Assembly (NCBI GenBank): GCA_007131435.1
Contig: SLQM01000002.1
Span: 1-7,230 of the forward strand
Length of the DNA stretch: 7,230 bases
Reading direction: 5' to 3'
DNA from: Syntrophomonadaceae bacterium
GTDB lineage: Bacteria > Bacillota > Dethiobacteria > DTU022
Of this stretch, positions 1 to 5,511 are shown in pieces (position 1 is the first letter of the stretch; each line of letters starts with the position of its first letter). The notes under the pieces were generated by a model that had not been told where the DNA came from, searched no databases, and worked only from the letters and a program-made list of their open reading frames with translations. A program made the translations under genes and the position numbers.

Positions 1-93
1 CCAGCCACCAAGGAAACCGCTGGCCCCGGTTATTAGGCAGGGCCGATCAAGCCAAAAGCTCATTTTTTCTTTATCTGCTTCTGTTTCAACCAT
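1..93 (-). CDS. N-terminus of an SDR nucleotide-sugar enzyme, possibly CDP-glucose 4,6-dehydratase (partial)
   Basis: Only the first 31 codons are in the window; the gene runs off the low-coordinate end. The ATG at 93 follows GAGGGAG (98-104) with a 4-base spacer. A second in-frame ATG at 63 has no ribosome-binding site, so 93 is preferred. After a charged leader of about 10 residues comes MSFWLDRPCLITGASGFLGG, a beta strand plus the GxxGxxG NAD(P)-binding loop of extended short-chain dehydrogenases (residues 23-29). An FW pair ahead of the Rossmann strand and a GGW after the loop resemble CDP-glucose 4,6-dehydratases. However, the loop reads GASGFLG, not the GHTGFKG I associate with typical RfbG. 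The gene starts 52 bases after rfbF, whose product CDP-glucose is the substrate of that dehydratase, so the role fits by position. An NDP-sugar epimerase or reductase is the alternative. The SDR fold is fairly sure; the substrate is not. Confidence 0.7.
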   Translation of the reverse strand, partial: MVETEADKEKMSFWLDRPCLITGASGFLGGW

Positions 94-145
94 TGCTCTC
101 CCTCACTTTATTATTCTCTATTTACCATGATCTGGCTAAATATAT

Positions 146-916
146 TTATTTCCATATTTTCCATGGTGCATCCCCACTCTTCCAAAAATCTTCCAGGATT
201 TTTAACTCCCGGTAAGTATCCATACACTGCCAAAAATCATCATGCTTATATGCAACTAGCTGCCCCGCAGCCGCTATTTTACGCAGGGGTTCGCTTTCCC
301 ATGGCACATCATCGGATATATAATCAATTGCCGCTTTTTCAACAACGAAAAAACCGCCGTTTATCCAGCCCTCACCGCTCAGGGGCTTCTCAACAAACTC
401 TTTTACCATGTTGTTTTCTCCAAATTCTAGGCTGCCAAAACGCGCCGGGGGGCGAACTGCAGTTACAGTAACAAGCTTGCCGTTTTCAAGGTGGTAGTTT
501 ACAAGCAGGTTCAGGTTAACGTTGCTTACCCCGTCACCATAAGTCAGTAAAAAAGGCCCATCATCTATCCATGAAATAAGTTTCTTAATTCTACCTCCTG
601 TATTCGTCTGCAGGCCGGTTTCAACAAGATGCACTTTCCAGTCTTCCTTTACTTCGTCATGCACTTTTATAATACCGTCAGCTAAAGATATAGAAACACT
701 GCCATTCATACAGAAATAGTCGTGAAAGTATTGTTTGATCATCTCGCCCTTGTAGCCCAGGGCAATTATAAACTCCTTATATCCATAATAAGCATAATGT
801 TTCATAATATGCCATATTATTGGTCTGCCGCCTATTTCAACCATCGGTTTCGGCCGGGTTATTGTTTCCTCGGCCAGGCGGGTACCCATTCCACCGGCCA
901 GTATAACCACTTTCAT
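146..916 (-). CDS. rfbF: Glucose-1-phosphate cytidylyltransferase
   Basis: This cytoplasmic enzyme joins CTP and alpha-D-glucose 1-phosphate to give CDP-glucose, the entry point to CDP-linked deoxysugars. The 256-residue product has the full length usual for RfbF. It begins MKVVILAGGMGTRLAEET, the nucleotide-binding loop of the sugar nucleotidyltransferases, followed by RPKPMVEIGGRPIIWHIMKHY. Further family signatures are TNTGGRIKKL, the metal-site TYGDGVSNVN, the NGGFFV strand, and a C-terminal stretch with WESEPL, FWQCMDTYREL and the closing DAPWKIW. These distinguish it from RmlA and GalU. I place the start at the ATG at 916. A GTG at 934 is also in frame, but it would put the G-rich ribosome-binding tract inside the coding region and add a MGGGNI leader that the family lacks. 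The gap from the upstream glycosyltransferase is 62 bases, the longest in the window. No RmlA-type thymidylyltransferase is visible, so CDP is the likely carrier for the neighbouring deoxysugar enzymes. Confidence 0.95.
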   Translation of the reverse strand: MKVVILAGGMGTRLAEETITRPKPMVEIGGRPIIWHIMKHYAYYGYKEFIIALGYKGEMIKQYFHDYFCMNGSVSISLADGIIKVHDEVKEDWKVHLVETGLQTNTGGRIKKLISWIDDGPFLLTYGDGVSNVNLNLLVNYHLENGKLVTVTAVRPPARFGSLEFGENNMVKEFVEKPLSGEGWINGGFFVVEKAAIDYISDDVPWESEPLRKIAAAGQLVAYKHDDFWQCMDTYRELKILEDFWKSGDAPWKIWK

Positions 917-923
917 TATATTT

Positions 924-932
924 CCCCCCCCC
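924..932 (-). promoter_or_regulatory. Nine-G homopolymer acting as the rfbF ribosome-binding site
   Basis: On the coding strand an uninterrupted run of nine G residues lies 7 bases before the rfbF ATG at 916, where a Shine-Dalgarno sequence should be, and no AGGAGG-type motif is present in that gap. The tract can pair with the CCUCC of 16S rRNA only through its Gs. Homopolymer runs of this length are prone to slippage, so the distance or strength of the site could vary between cells. That variation is an inference. Confidence 0.6.
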
Positions 933-938
933 ACACTA

Positions 939-944
939 ATTATA
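939..944 (-). promoter_or_regulatory. Possible -10 box ahead of rfbF
   Basis: A perfect TATAAT hexamer on the coding strand lies 22 bases upstream of the rfbF ATG, in the 62-base gap between the glycosyltransferase and rfbF. I see no good TTGACA-like -35 box 16 to 18 bases upstream, and the region is AT-rich, so chance is likely. It could be a weak internal promoter for rfbF and the gene after it. Confidence 0.2.
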
Positions 945-978
945 TAAAATCATTTCAGCTTATATCTACAAATATACT

Positions 979-2082
979 TCAAATCAATAGCTCATTATAT
1001 ACTGCTAAAGTTTTTTCTACCATAGTTTCTGAGCTAAATTTTTCCAGATAGCGGTTGCGGCCTTTTCTACCCATACTTTGCCTTAATTGAGGGTCGCCAA
1101 TCAGTTTTATAATCCCACTTCTCAGGCTTTCCATACATCCAGATGTATACAAAATACCGGTATCGCCATCAACTATAGCTTCATTGACCCCACCGACATC
1201 TGATGCCAGTACTGGCAACCCTGCCCTCATCGCTTCCAAAATACTTAGCGGGAACCCCTCTCTCTTTGAACTTAAAATGAAAAGCTGTGATTTAGCTAAT
1301 ATTTCTGGCACATCAAGCCTGGAACCCTTTAGTATAACTCTATCTTCGAGGTTCTTTTTGATGATCAGCTTTTCTATATCAGCTTTTTGTGGGCCATCCC
1401 CAACCAAGACTAGCGTCCATGCTTGATCAACCAACCCTGCCAGGGACTGGATTAATAACCGATGATCTTTCGGTTCAGCAAACCGCGCTACCATAATTAA
1501 TTGTGGCGGTTGTGCTGCCGGAACTGCTATCTGTTCGGGCCCGATGTCAGGCAAACCATTATGGATTACTCTTACTTTATCGAGAGTTGCTACTTTACGG
1601 TCAACTGCCAGTTTAAATTCGCTTTCAGAGACCGTAATTACCCGATCTGTGAACCTTGATAAAATCATCTCAATATACTGGTAGATTTTTCTTTTTATAA
1701 ATACAGTTCCATCAGAGAATAAAAATCCGTGTGAAGTAAAGACAACTGGAATTCCAAGCTTTTTTGCAGCAAGACGGCCCAATAGACCTGCCTTGTTTGA
1801 ATGCGTAGTCAGTAAATCCGGTTTTTCCTGCTTTAACCAACCTACTATTTCACGGTAAGCTTTTAGGTCTTTATAAGGCCTTATAGGGTGAACTAGGTTC
1901 TCAAGTATAATATGCCTGATTTTAATGCTTTCCAAGCTTTCAGATAAGTAACCTTCTCCGCCCGCCATCACAATAGCATTATAATCGCGCTTAATTAAAG
2001 CTTCAGCCATTAAAAGGACATGTGCCTGTGCACCCCCGAAATCGTCAGCACGGGTAATCAGGAATATTATTTTCCTGTTCAA
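979..2082 (-). CDS. GT4-family glycosyltransferase
   Basis: This is a GT-B fold glycosyltransferase of 367 residues, likely acting at the cytoplasmic face of the membrane to add a sugar from a nucleotide donor to a lipid-linked glycan. The N-terminal acceptor domain starts with a beta strand and the glycine loop GGAQAHV (residues 16-22). It also has the HSNKAGLLGRLAA helix and a TSHGF motif. The donor domain follows, with VARFAEPKDH, LVGDGP and the retaining GT4 EX7E pair, E275 and E283, in EGFPLSILEAM, then GLPVLASDVGGVNE. The start codon is TTG at 2082, supported by GAGGGGG 7 bases upstream. A nearby ATG is out of frame. It starts 17 bases after the ugd stop, so the two are probably cotranscribed. 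Donor and acceptor cannot be read from the sequence. The context offers UDP-glucuronate, UDP-glucose or the CDP-linked deoxysugar. The family call is firm and the substrate open. Confidence 0.93.
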   Translation of the reverse strand: MNRKIIFLITRADDFGGAQAHVLLMAEALIKRDYNAIVMAGGEGYLSESLESIKIRHIILENLVHPIRPYKDLKAYREIVGWLKQEKPDLLTTHSNKAGLLGRLAAKKLGIPVVFTSHGFLFSDGTVFIKRKIYQYIEMILSRFTDRVITVSESEFKLAVDRKVATLDKVRVIHNGLPDIGPEQIAVPAAQPPQLIMVARFAEPKDHRLLIQSLAGLVDQAWTLVLVGDGPQKADIEKLIIKKNLEDRVILKGSRLDVPEILAKSQLFILSSKREGFPLSILEAMRAGLPVLASDVGGVNEAIVDGDTGILYTSGCMESLRSGIIKLIGDPQLRQSMGRKGRNRYLEKFSSETMVEKTLAVYNELLI

Positions 2083-2089
2083 GAAGCAT

Positions 2090-2096
2090 CCCCCTC
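2090..2096 (-). promoter_or_regulatory. Shine-Dalgarno site fixing the TTG start of the glycosyltransferase
   Basis: GAGGGGG on the coding strand lies 7 bases before TTG at 2082, an ideal distance. The only ATG nearby falls in the site itself and in another frame, so the site supports initiation at TTG. TTG initiation may lower expression relative to neighbours. Confidence 0.75.
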
Positions 2097-2099
2097 AAT

Positions 2100-3524
2100 T
2101 TACCTGCCGATTCCGCTATAGGTGAATCCATATTTTTTTATTTCCTCGCAATTCAACATATTTCGTCCATCAATAATTATTTTCTGATCCATAGATTGAC
2201 CAATCTCTTTCCATGGCAATTGCCAGAACTCATCCCAATCTGTTAATATAGCCAGTGCATCGCATTCCCTGGCAGTGTCAACAGCAGAATCACAGTAAAC
2301 TATTTTTTGTTCCGGGTATGTTTCCCTGTATTTCTGCTGGGCTACAGGATCATATACTTTAACCCGGGCCCCCATTTCTAAAAGCTCATTGATTATATCA
2401 ATTGCCGGAGATTCTCGGATATCATCTGTGTTTGGTTTAAAAGCTAGCCCTAATATGCCAATTGTACTGCCTCTGACAACTTTCAGCGTTTGCTGAAGTT
2501 TTTCAATAATTTTCATACGCTGTTTCTGGTTAACATCCAGCGCTGCGCTAATTAACTGCAGCTCGCAGTTATACTGTCCTGCTGTAAATAGAATTGACCG
2601 GACATCTTTCGGGAAACAACTTCCTCCCCATCCAACTCCGGCTTTTAAAAAGCCGGTACCAATTCTTTTATCCAGCCCAATTCCTTTTGCTACTTCGTTA
2701 ATATCAGCACCAACCTTTTCTGCAATAGTTGCAAATTCATTAATAAAAGATATCTTCATAGCAAGAAAAGCATTAGCCGAATATTTTATTAACTCTGCAC
2801 TGGTCGGGCTTGTTGTAACAAGGGCCGGGAGGCTATAGCTTTCAGGTCTGAGTACTGATTGCGGTGGTGTAAAAGTCTGTTCAAGGATTGGGGCATACAT
2901 CTGTCTCAACATATTCAGGGCATGCATGTCATTTGCCCCGACAACAATTCGATCGGGATAGAAGGTGTCGTGTAAAGCTGCGCCTTCCCTTAAAAATTCC
3001 GGGTTTGATGCAACACTGAAAGTAGATGATATTCCTCTTCGCTCCAGTTCTTCCTTTATTACAGCCTCAACTCTTCTTGCGGTCCCGATTGGAACTGTCG
3101 ATTTATTTACTATAACCGGTGGCTGATCGGGATCCATTGCTGAGCCTACCTCTCGTGCTACCGCTTCAACAAAACTCAAATCTGTATCGCCATTACTTTT
3201 TGAAGGCGTCCCAACTGCTATTACAACTATATCGGCATTTGAAAGGCTTTCTAAGAGCCGATCGGTAAACTGAACAATGTTTCCCTTATCTTTTAAAAGA
3301 TCTTCCAGCCCAGGCTCATAGATAGTTGAAATACCTCTTTCCAACTTATCAATAATTGCGGTGTCAGTATCAACACAGGTTACTTTGTGTCCAAGGTATC
3401 CAAGAGCGAGCCCGGTGGTCAAACCAACATATCCTGTACCGACGATAATAATATTTAATTTTTCTTGTGCCTTCAAATTCTTACACACCCCTTCAAAATT
3501 CTTTATAACTTCTTTAGCCACCAT
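2100..3524 (-). CDS. ugd: UDP-glucose 6-dehydrogenase
   Basis: This cytoplasmic enzyme oxidises UDP-glucose twice with NAD+ to UDP-glucuronate, a precursor of acidic surface polysaccharides. Numbering from the ATG at 3524 (474 residues), the N-terminal Rossmann domain has GTGYVG at 29-34 and the NAD-ribose acidic residue D52. Next come AVGTPS (103-108), NKSTVPIGT (140-148) and NPEFLREG (174-181). The central domain has SAELIKYSANAFLAMKIS, and the catalytic Cys303 sits in GWGGSCFPKD. The C-terminal UDP-binding domain has GLAFKPNTDDIRESP. A longer linker between the first and central domains (about 216-240) looks like the variant seen in part of this family. The start is uncertain. The ATG at 3524 overlaps the upstream SDR gene by 22 bases, has only a weak GGAAG site, and adds a leader before the Rossmann strand. 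A TTG at 3476, 11 bases after GAAGGGG (3488-3494), would give 458 residues and remove the overlap. Related NDP-sugar dehydrogenases (ManNAc or GalNAc type) are less likely. Confidence 0.92.
   Translation of the reverse strand: MVAKEVIKNFEGVCKNLKAQEKLNIIIVGTGYVGLTTGLALGYLGHKVTCVDTDTAIIDKLERGISTIYEPGLEDLLKDKGNIVQFTDRLLESLSNADIVVIAVGTPSKSNGDTDLSFVEAVAREVGSAMDPDQPPVIVNKSTVPIGTARRVEAVIKEELERRGISSTFSVASNPEFLREGAALHDTFYPDRIVVGANDMHALNMLRQMYAPILEQTFTPPQSVLRPESYSLPALVTTSPTSAELIKYSANAFLAMKISFINEFATIAEKVGADINEVAKGIGLDKRIGTGFLKAGVGWGGSCFPKDVRSILFTAGQYNCELQLISAALDVNQKQRMKIIEKLQQTLKVVRGSTIGILGLAFKPNTDDIRESPAIDIINELLEMGARVKVYDPVAQQKYRETYPEQKIVYCDSAVDTARECDALAILTDWDEFWQLPWKEIGQSMDQKIIIDGRNMLNCEEIKKYGFTYSGIGR
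3488..3494 (-). promoter_or_regulatory. Candidate Shine-Dalgarno for an internal ugd start (TTG at 3476)
   Basis: GAAGGGG on the coding strand lies just after the stop of the upstream SDR gene (3503-3505) and 11 bases before an in-frame TTG at 3476. It pairs better with the ribosome than anything ahead of the ATG at 3524, but the spacer is long, so the choice stays open. Confidence 0.4.
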
Positions 3525-4408
3525 TTAACAGTTTCTTCCATACCTTCATACAATGTATACCCAGGATGCCAGCCAACCTCAGAGTGAAGCCGCTTTGTAC
3601 TGGCAAGAAGCAAAGGAGGATCATCTTTAGCTGCTGCCAGGGCGCCAAGCTGAACCAACCCAGAGTTTCCAGTAATTTCAGCTGTATAGTATATCAAATC
3701 TTTCAAAACCAGTGGTGTACCGGATGCAATATTTACAGGACCCTCAACATTGCTTTCCAAAAAAGATACAAGGGCCCTTGCTGCATCTTTTACATACAGA
3801 TAATCCCTGACTTGTTCACCATGCGTACACAGCACTGTTTCTTTCTTTAACAGCGAAATAATTACCGACGGTATAAGCCTGCCTGGATGTTCATGCGGGC
3901 CGTATAAAAAGAATAAACGCGCCCACCCACAGCTTACGCCAGACTCCTTGGCAGCTGACAGGTAAACAGTTCTTAATGCATCCTTGCAAGACCCGTAAAG
4001 GGTTGATGGTTTTAAGGGAGTCTTTTCTTCAATACAATAGCCATAACTCCAATCATACTCTGCACAGCTTCCAGCCATTAAAGCCCTTCGTCCCCCGGAT
4101 TCAATAAATGCCTGAAATAGTGTAAGACTAGATTTAATCCATCTTAGATTTTCAAGTGAACTCCAGTAAACCCCTTGGCTTACATCCCAGGCCAGGTGCA
4201 GCAGGTATTCAGGTTTAATTTCAGCCATCAAGCGCAGTACATGCTCTGCATTATGCAGGTCAGCATGATGCCATTCTACCTGCTTTAAGTAATTAATCTG
4301 CCTGCCTCTTGATGAAACAGCATGAACGTTAAATCCCTTTTCCAGGAGTATTTCCATGCAATGCAGTCCAATAAAACCTCTTGCGCCAGTAAGCAATACA
4401 TTTTTCAT
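3503..4408 (-). CDS. NAD(P)-dependent nucleotide-sugar epimerase/reductase (extended SDR)
   Basis: This is a 301-residue extended short-chain dehydrogenase. It opens MKNVLLTGARGFIG, with the GxxGxxG cofactor loop at residues 8-14, and D50 in the HADL motif that follows the second Rossmann unit. The active site is complete: S114 in AGSCAEYDW, and Y138 and K142 in LYGSCKDAL. Downstream are ARLFFLYGPHEHPGRLIPSV and RDYLYVKDAARAL, typical of the substrate side of the sugar SDRs, and a C-terminal EVGWHPGYTLYEGM motif. The start ATG overlaps the stop of the RmlC-like gene by ATGA. It has no recognisable Shine-Dalgarno site, so it is probably translated by coupling. Sitting directly after a 4-keto-sugar epimerase and in the same run as a sugar C-methyltransferase, it most plausibly reduces the 4-ketone in the last step to the finished NDP-deoxysugar. 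A C4 epimerase is the alternative. The fold and catalytic residues are seen; the reaction is inferred. Confidence 0.88.
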   Translation of the reverse strand: MKNVLLTGARGFIGLHCMEILLEKGFNVHAVSSRGRQINYLKQVEWHHADLHNAEHVLRLMAEIKPEYLLHLAWDVSQGVYWSSLENLRWIKSSLTLFQAFIESGGRRALMAGSCAEYDWSYGYCIEEKTPLKPSTLYGSCKDALRTVYLSAAKESGVSCGWARLFFLYGPHEHPGRLIPSVIISLLKKETVLCTHGEQVRDYLYVKDAARALVSFLESNVEGPVNIASGTPLVLKDLIYYTAEITGNSGLVQLGALAAAKDDPPLLLASTKRLHSEVGWHPGYTLYEGMEETVKWWLKKL

Positions 4409-4935
4409 CGTTTATAGTCCGGCAGCCTGCTATCCTTGATTGATATTACAGGCTCATCTATTGGCCAATTAATACCAAAGGCCGGATCATCCCACCTCAC
4501 TCCCCTGGCTGATTCAGGTGCGTAGAAATCGGAGATTTGATAGTAAACAACTGTTTCATCTGTAAGAGTTTGAAATCCATGGGCAAATCCTTTGGGAACA
4601 TAAACCAGGTTGCCGTTATCCTCGTTTAACTCAACTCCAACCCATTGGCAGTATGTTGAAGAATTAGTCCGTAAGTCTATGATTACATCGTATATAGCGC
4701 CTTTTACACATTGGACAAGTTTTACTTCCTCATGTGGGGCAACCTGGTAATGCATTCCCCGCAAAGTTCCCTTTTTGCTATTATATGAAATACTGGATTG
4801 CAAAAATTTATTATTTAAACCTTTTTCTTCAAATTCTTTACTGCAGAAGGTGCGGGCAAAAAAACCTCTCTCATCCAGGTGTTTTTCCAGCTTTAACAGG
4901 CATGATCCTTTTAAAGAAAGATTTTCAAATATCAT
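4405..4935 (-). CDS. rfbC: RmlC-like NDP-4-keto-6-deoxyhexose 3,5- (or 5-) epimerase
   Basis: This cupin-fold cytoplasmic enzyme of 176 residues inverts C3 and/or C5 of a 4-keto-6-deoxyhexose nucleotide. Its length is near that of classical RmlC. Motifs in order are DERGFFART (21-29), QSSISYNSKKGTLRGMHYQ with catalytic H62, and KLVQCVKGAIYDVIIDLR (72-89). Then come PKGFAHGFQTL (114-124), Y132 and Y138 in YYQISDFY, RWDDPAFGINWP, and the closing SIKDSRLPDY, where D168 pairs with H62. The base (H62/D168) and the acid tyrosine (Y132) are thus both present, so the enzyme looks active. Classical RmlC uses dTDP-sugars, but here the only activating enzyme in view makes CDP-glucose, and a C-methyltransferase lies two genes upstream. 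The real substrate may be a C-methylated CDP sugar with epimerisation at one carbon only. The ATG overlaps the upstream lipoprotein stop (ATGA). The nearest Shine-Dalgarno, GAGGGAGG at 4949-4956, is 13 bases away, so coupling probably helps. Confidence 0.93.
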   Translation of the reverse strand: MIFENLSLKGSCLLKLEKHLDERGFFARTFCSKEFEEKGLNNKFLQSSISYNSKKGTLRGMHYQVAPHEEVKLVQCVKGAIYDVIIDLRTNSSTYCQWVGVELNEDNGNLVYVPKGFAHGFQTLTDETVVYYQISDFYAPESARGVRWDDPAFGINWPIDEPVISIKDSRLPDYKR

Positions 4936-5498
4936 TGTCGAAAAAGAACCTCCCTCACTTCATTAACCCTGGGCTCAATTATTTCCAGTACTTCTAAGAC
5001 CTGTTTTGATTGGGCTTCGTCAAGCTCCCCCTCAGCGTCCTCGATCATTTCTAATATTTCCATAACCTCGTCGAAAAGATCGCTCAATTTCTGCAGTGCA
5101 TTATTTACTTCATCGCCTTCAAGCAGCCATTCCTGGTCACCACGAACAATCACTACTTCCCATTCTGCTATTTCTTCTTCTGAAGGGAATTGCTCAACCA
5201 GGTGATTATTCCTGATTGTTTCTAAATTTTTGCGATGCTCAGCCAGCCATTCGCGCCGTTCCTGATCATAATAAAAGGGCAGGTCATCTTCATAATACTC
5301 CCTGGACCAACCCTTCAAATCAGCTATAAAAAGATCGTCAATTAAAGCATTTGAAAGCTCATAAATATAGCTGTTAACTGCTATCAAAGGTCTCTCGTCA
5401 AATACTTCTTCCTCGGTTTCACAGGCTGTAAACATTACTACTGAAAAAGAAGTAATTATCAATAATACAGTCAATCTCCTTTTGCAAGATAAAAACAT
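4932..5498 (-). CDS. Acidic predicted lipoprotein of unknown function
   Basis: I do not recognise the family of this 188-residue protein. The N-terminus has a basic patch (K6, R7, R8), a hydrophobic core (L9-M22) and a lipobox-like FTAC with Cys26 as the would-be lipidated residue. F at -3 is unusual, and a plain membrane anchor is the alternative. The mature part is strongly acidic, about 46 Asp/Glu against 14 Lys/Arg by hand count. Residues 27-31 are nearly all glutamate. The middle is rich in Trp and Tyr (WSREYYEDDLPFYYD, then REWLAEH). The last 55 residues look like two amphipathic helices with regular Leu/Ile/Val spacing, perhaps a helical hairpin. The ATG follows GAGGGG (5506-5511) by 7 bases, a site that overlaps the methyltransferase stop. 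Its own stop overlaps the rfbC start. It is therefore a real, tightly coupled gene within the sugar cassette. A surface-anchored role in the envelope or in polymer handling is plausible but not shown. Confidence 0.85.
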   Translation of the reverse strand: MFLSCKRRLTVLLIITSFSVVMFTACETEEEVFDERPLIAVNSYIYELSNALIDDLFIADLKGWSREYYEDDLPFYYDQERREWLAEHRKNLETIRNNHLVEQFPSEEEIAEWEVVIVRGDQEWLLEGDEVNNALQKLSDLFDEVMEILEMIEDAEGELDEAQSKQVLEVLEIIEPRVNEVREVLFRQ

Positions 5499-5505
5499 TT
5501 CAACA

Positions 5506-5511
5506 CCCCTC
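5506..5511 (-). promoter_or_regulatory. Shine-Dalgarno of the lipoprotein gene, overlapping the methyltransferase stop
   Basis: GAGGGG on the coding strand shares bases with the TGA stop of the methyltransferase (5510-5512) and is 7 bases from the lipoprotein ATG at 5498. It supports the chosen start and indicates that the two genes are read from one message. Confidence 0.7.

Noticed and set aside
127..471. Plus-strand open frame of 114 codons opposite rfbF
   Set aside because: It lies antisense to a clear RfbF coding sequence, has no family motif and no convincing ribosome site; the other plus-strand frames (for example 722-1051, 1184-1426, 3566-3850, 4734-4997, 6608-6820) are rejected on the same grounds.
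917..934. GTG at 934 as the rfbF start
   Set aside because: It would encode the G9 ribosome-binding tract as Gly residues and add a leader absent from the family; the ATG at 916 gives the usual N-terminus.
98..4956. Shared AGTGAGGGAG string upstream of the SDR at 93 and of rfbC at 4935
   Set aside because: Ten bases shared around two purine-rich ribosome-binding sites is expected by chance; no longer repeat surrounds them.
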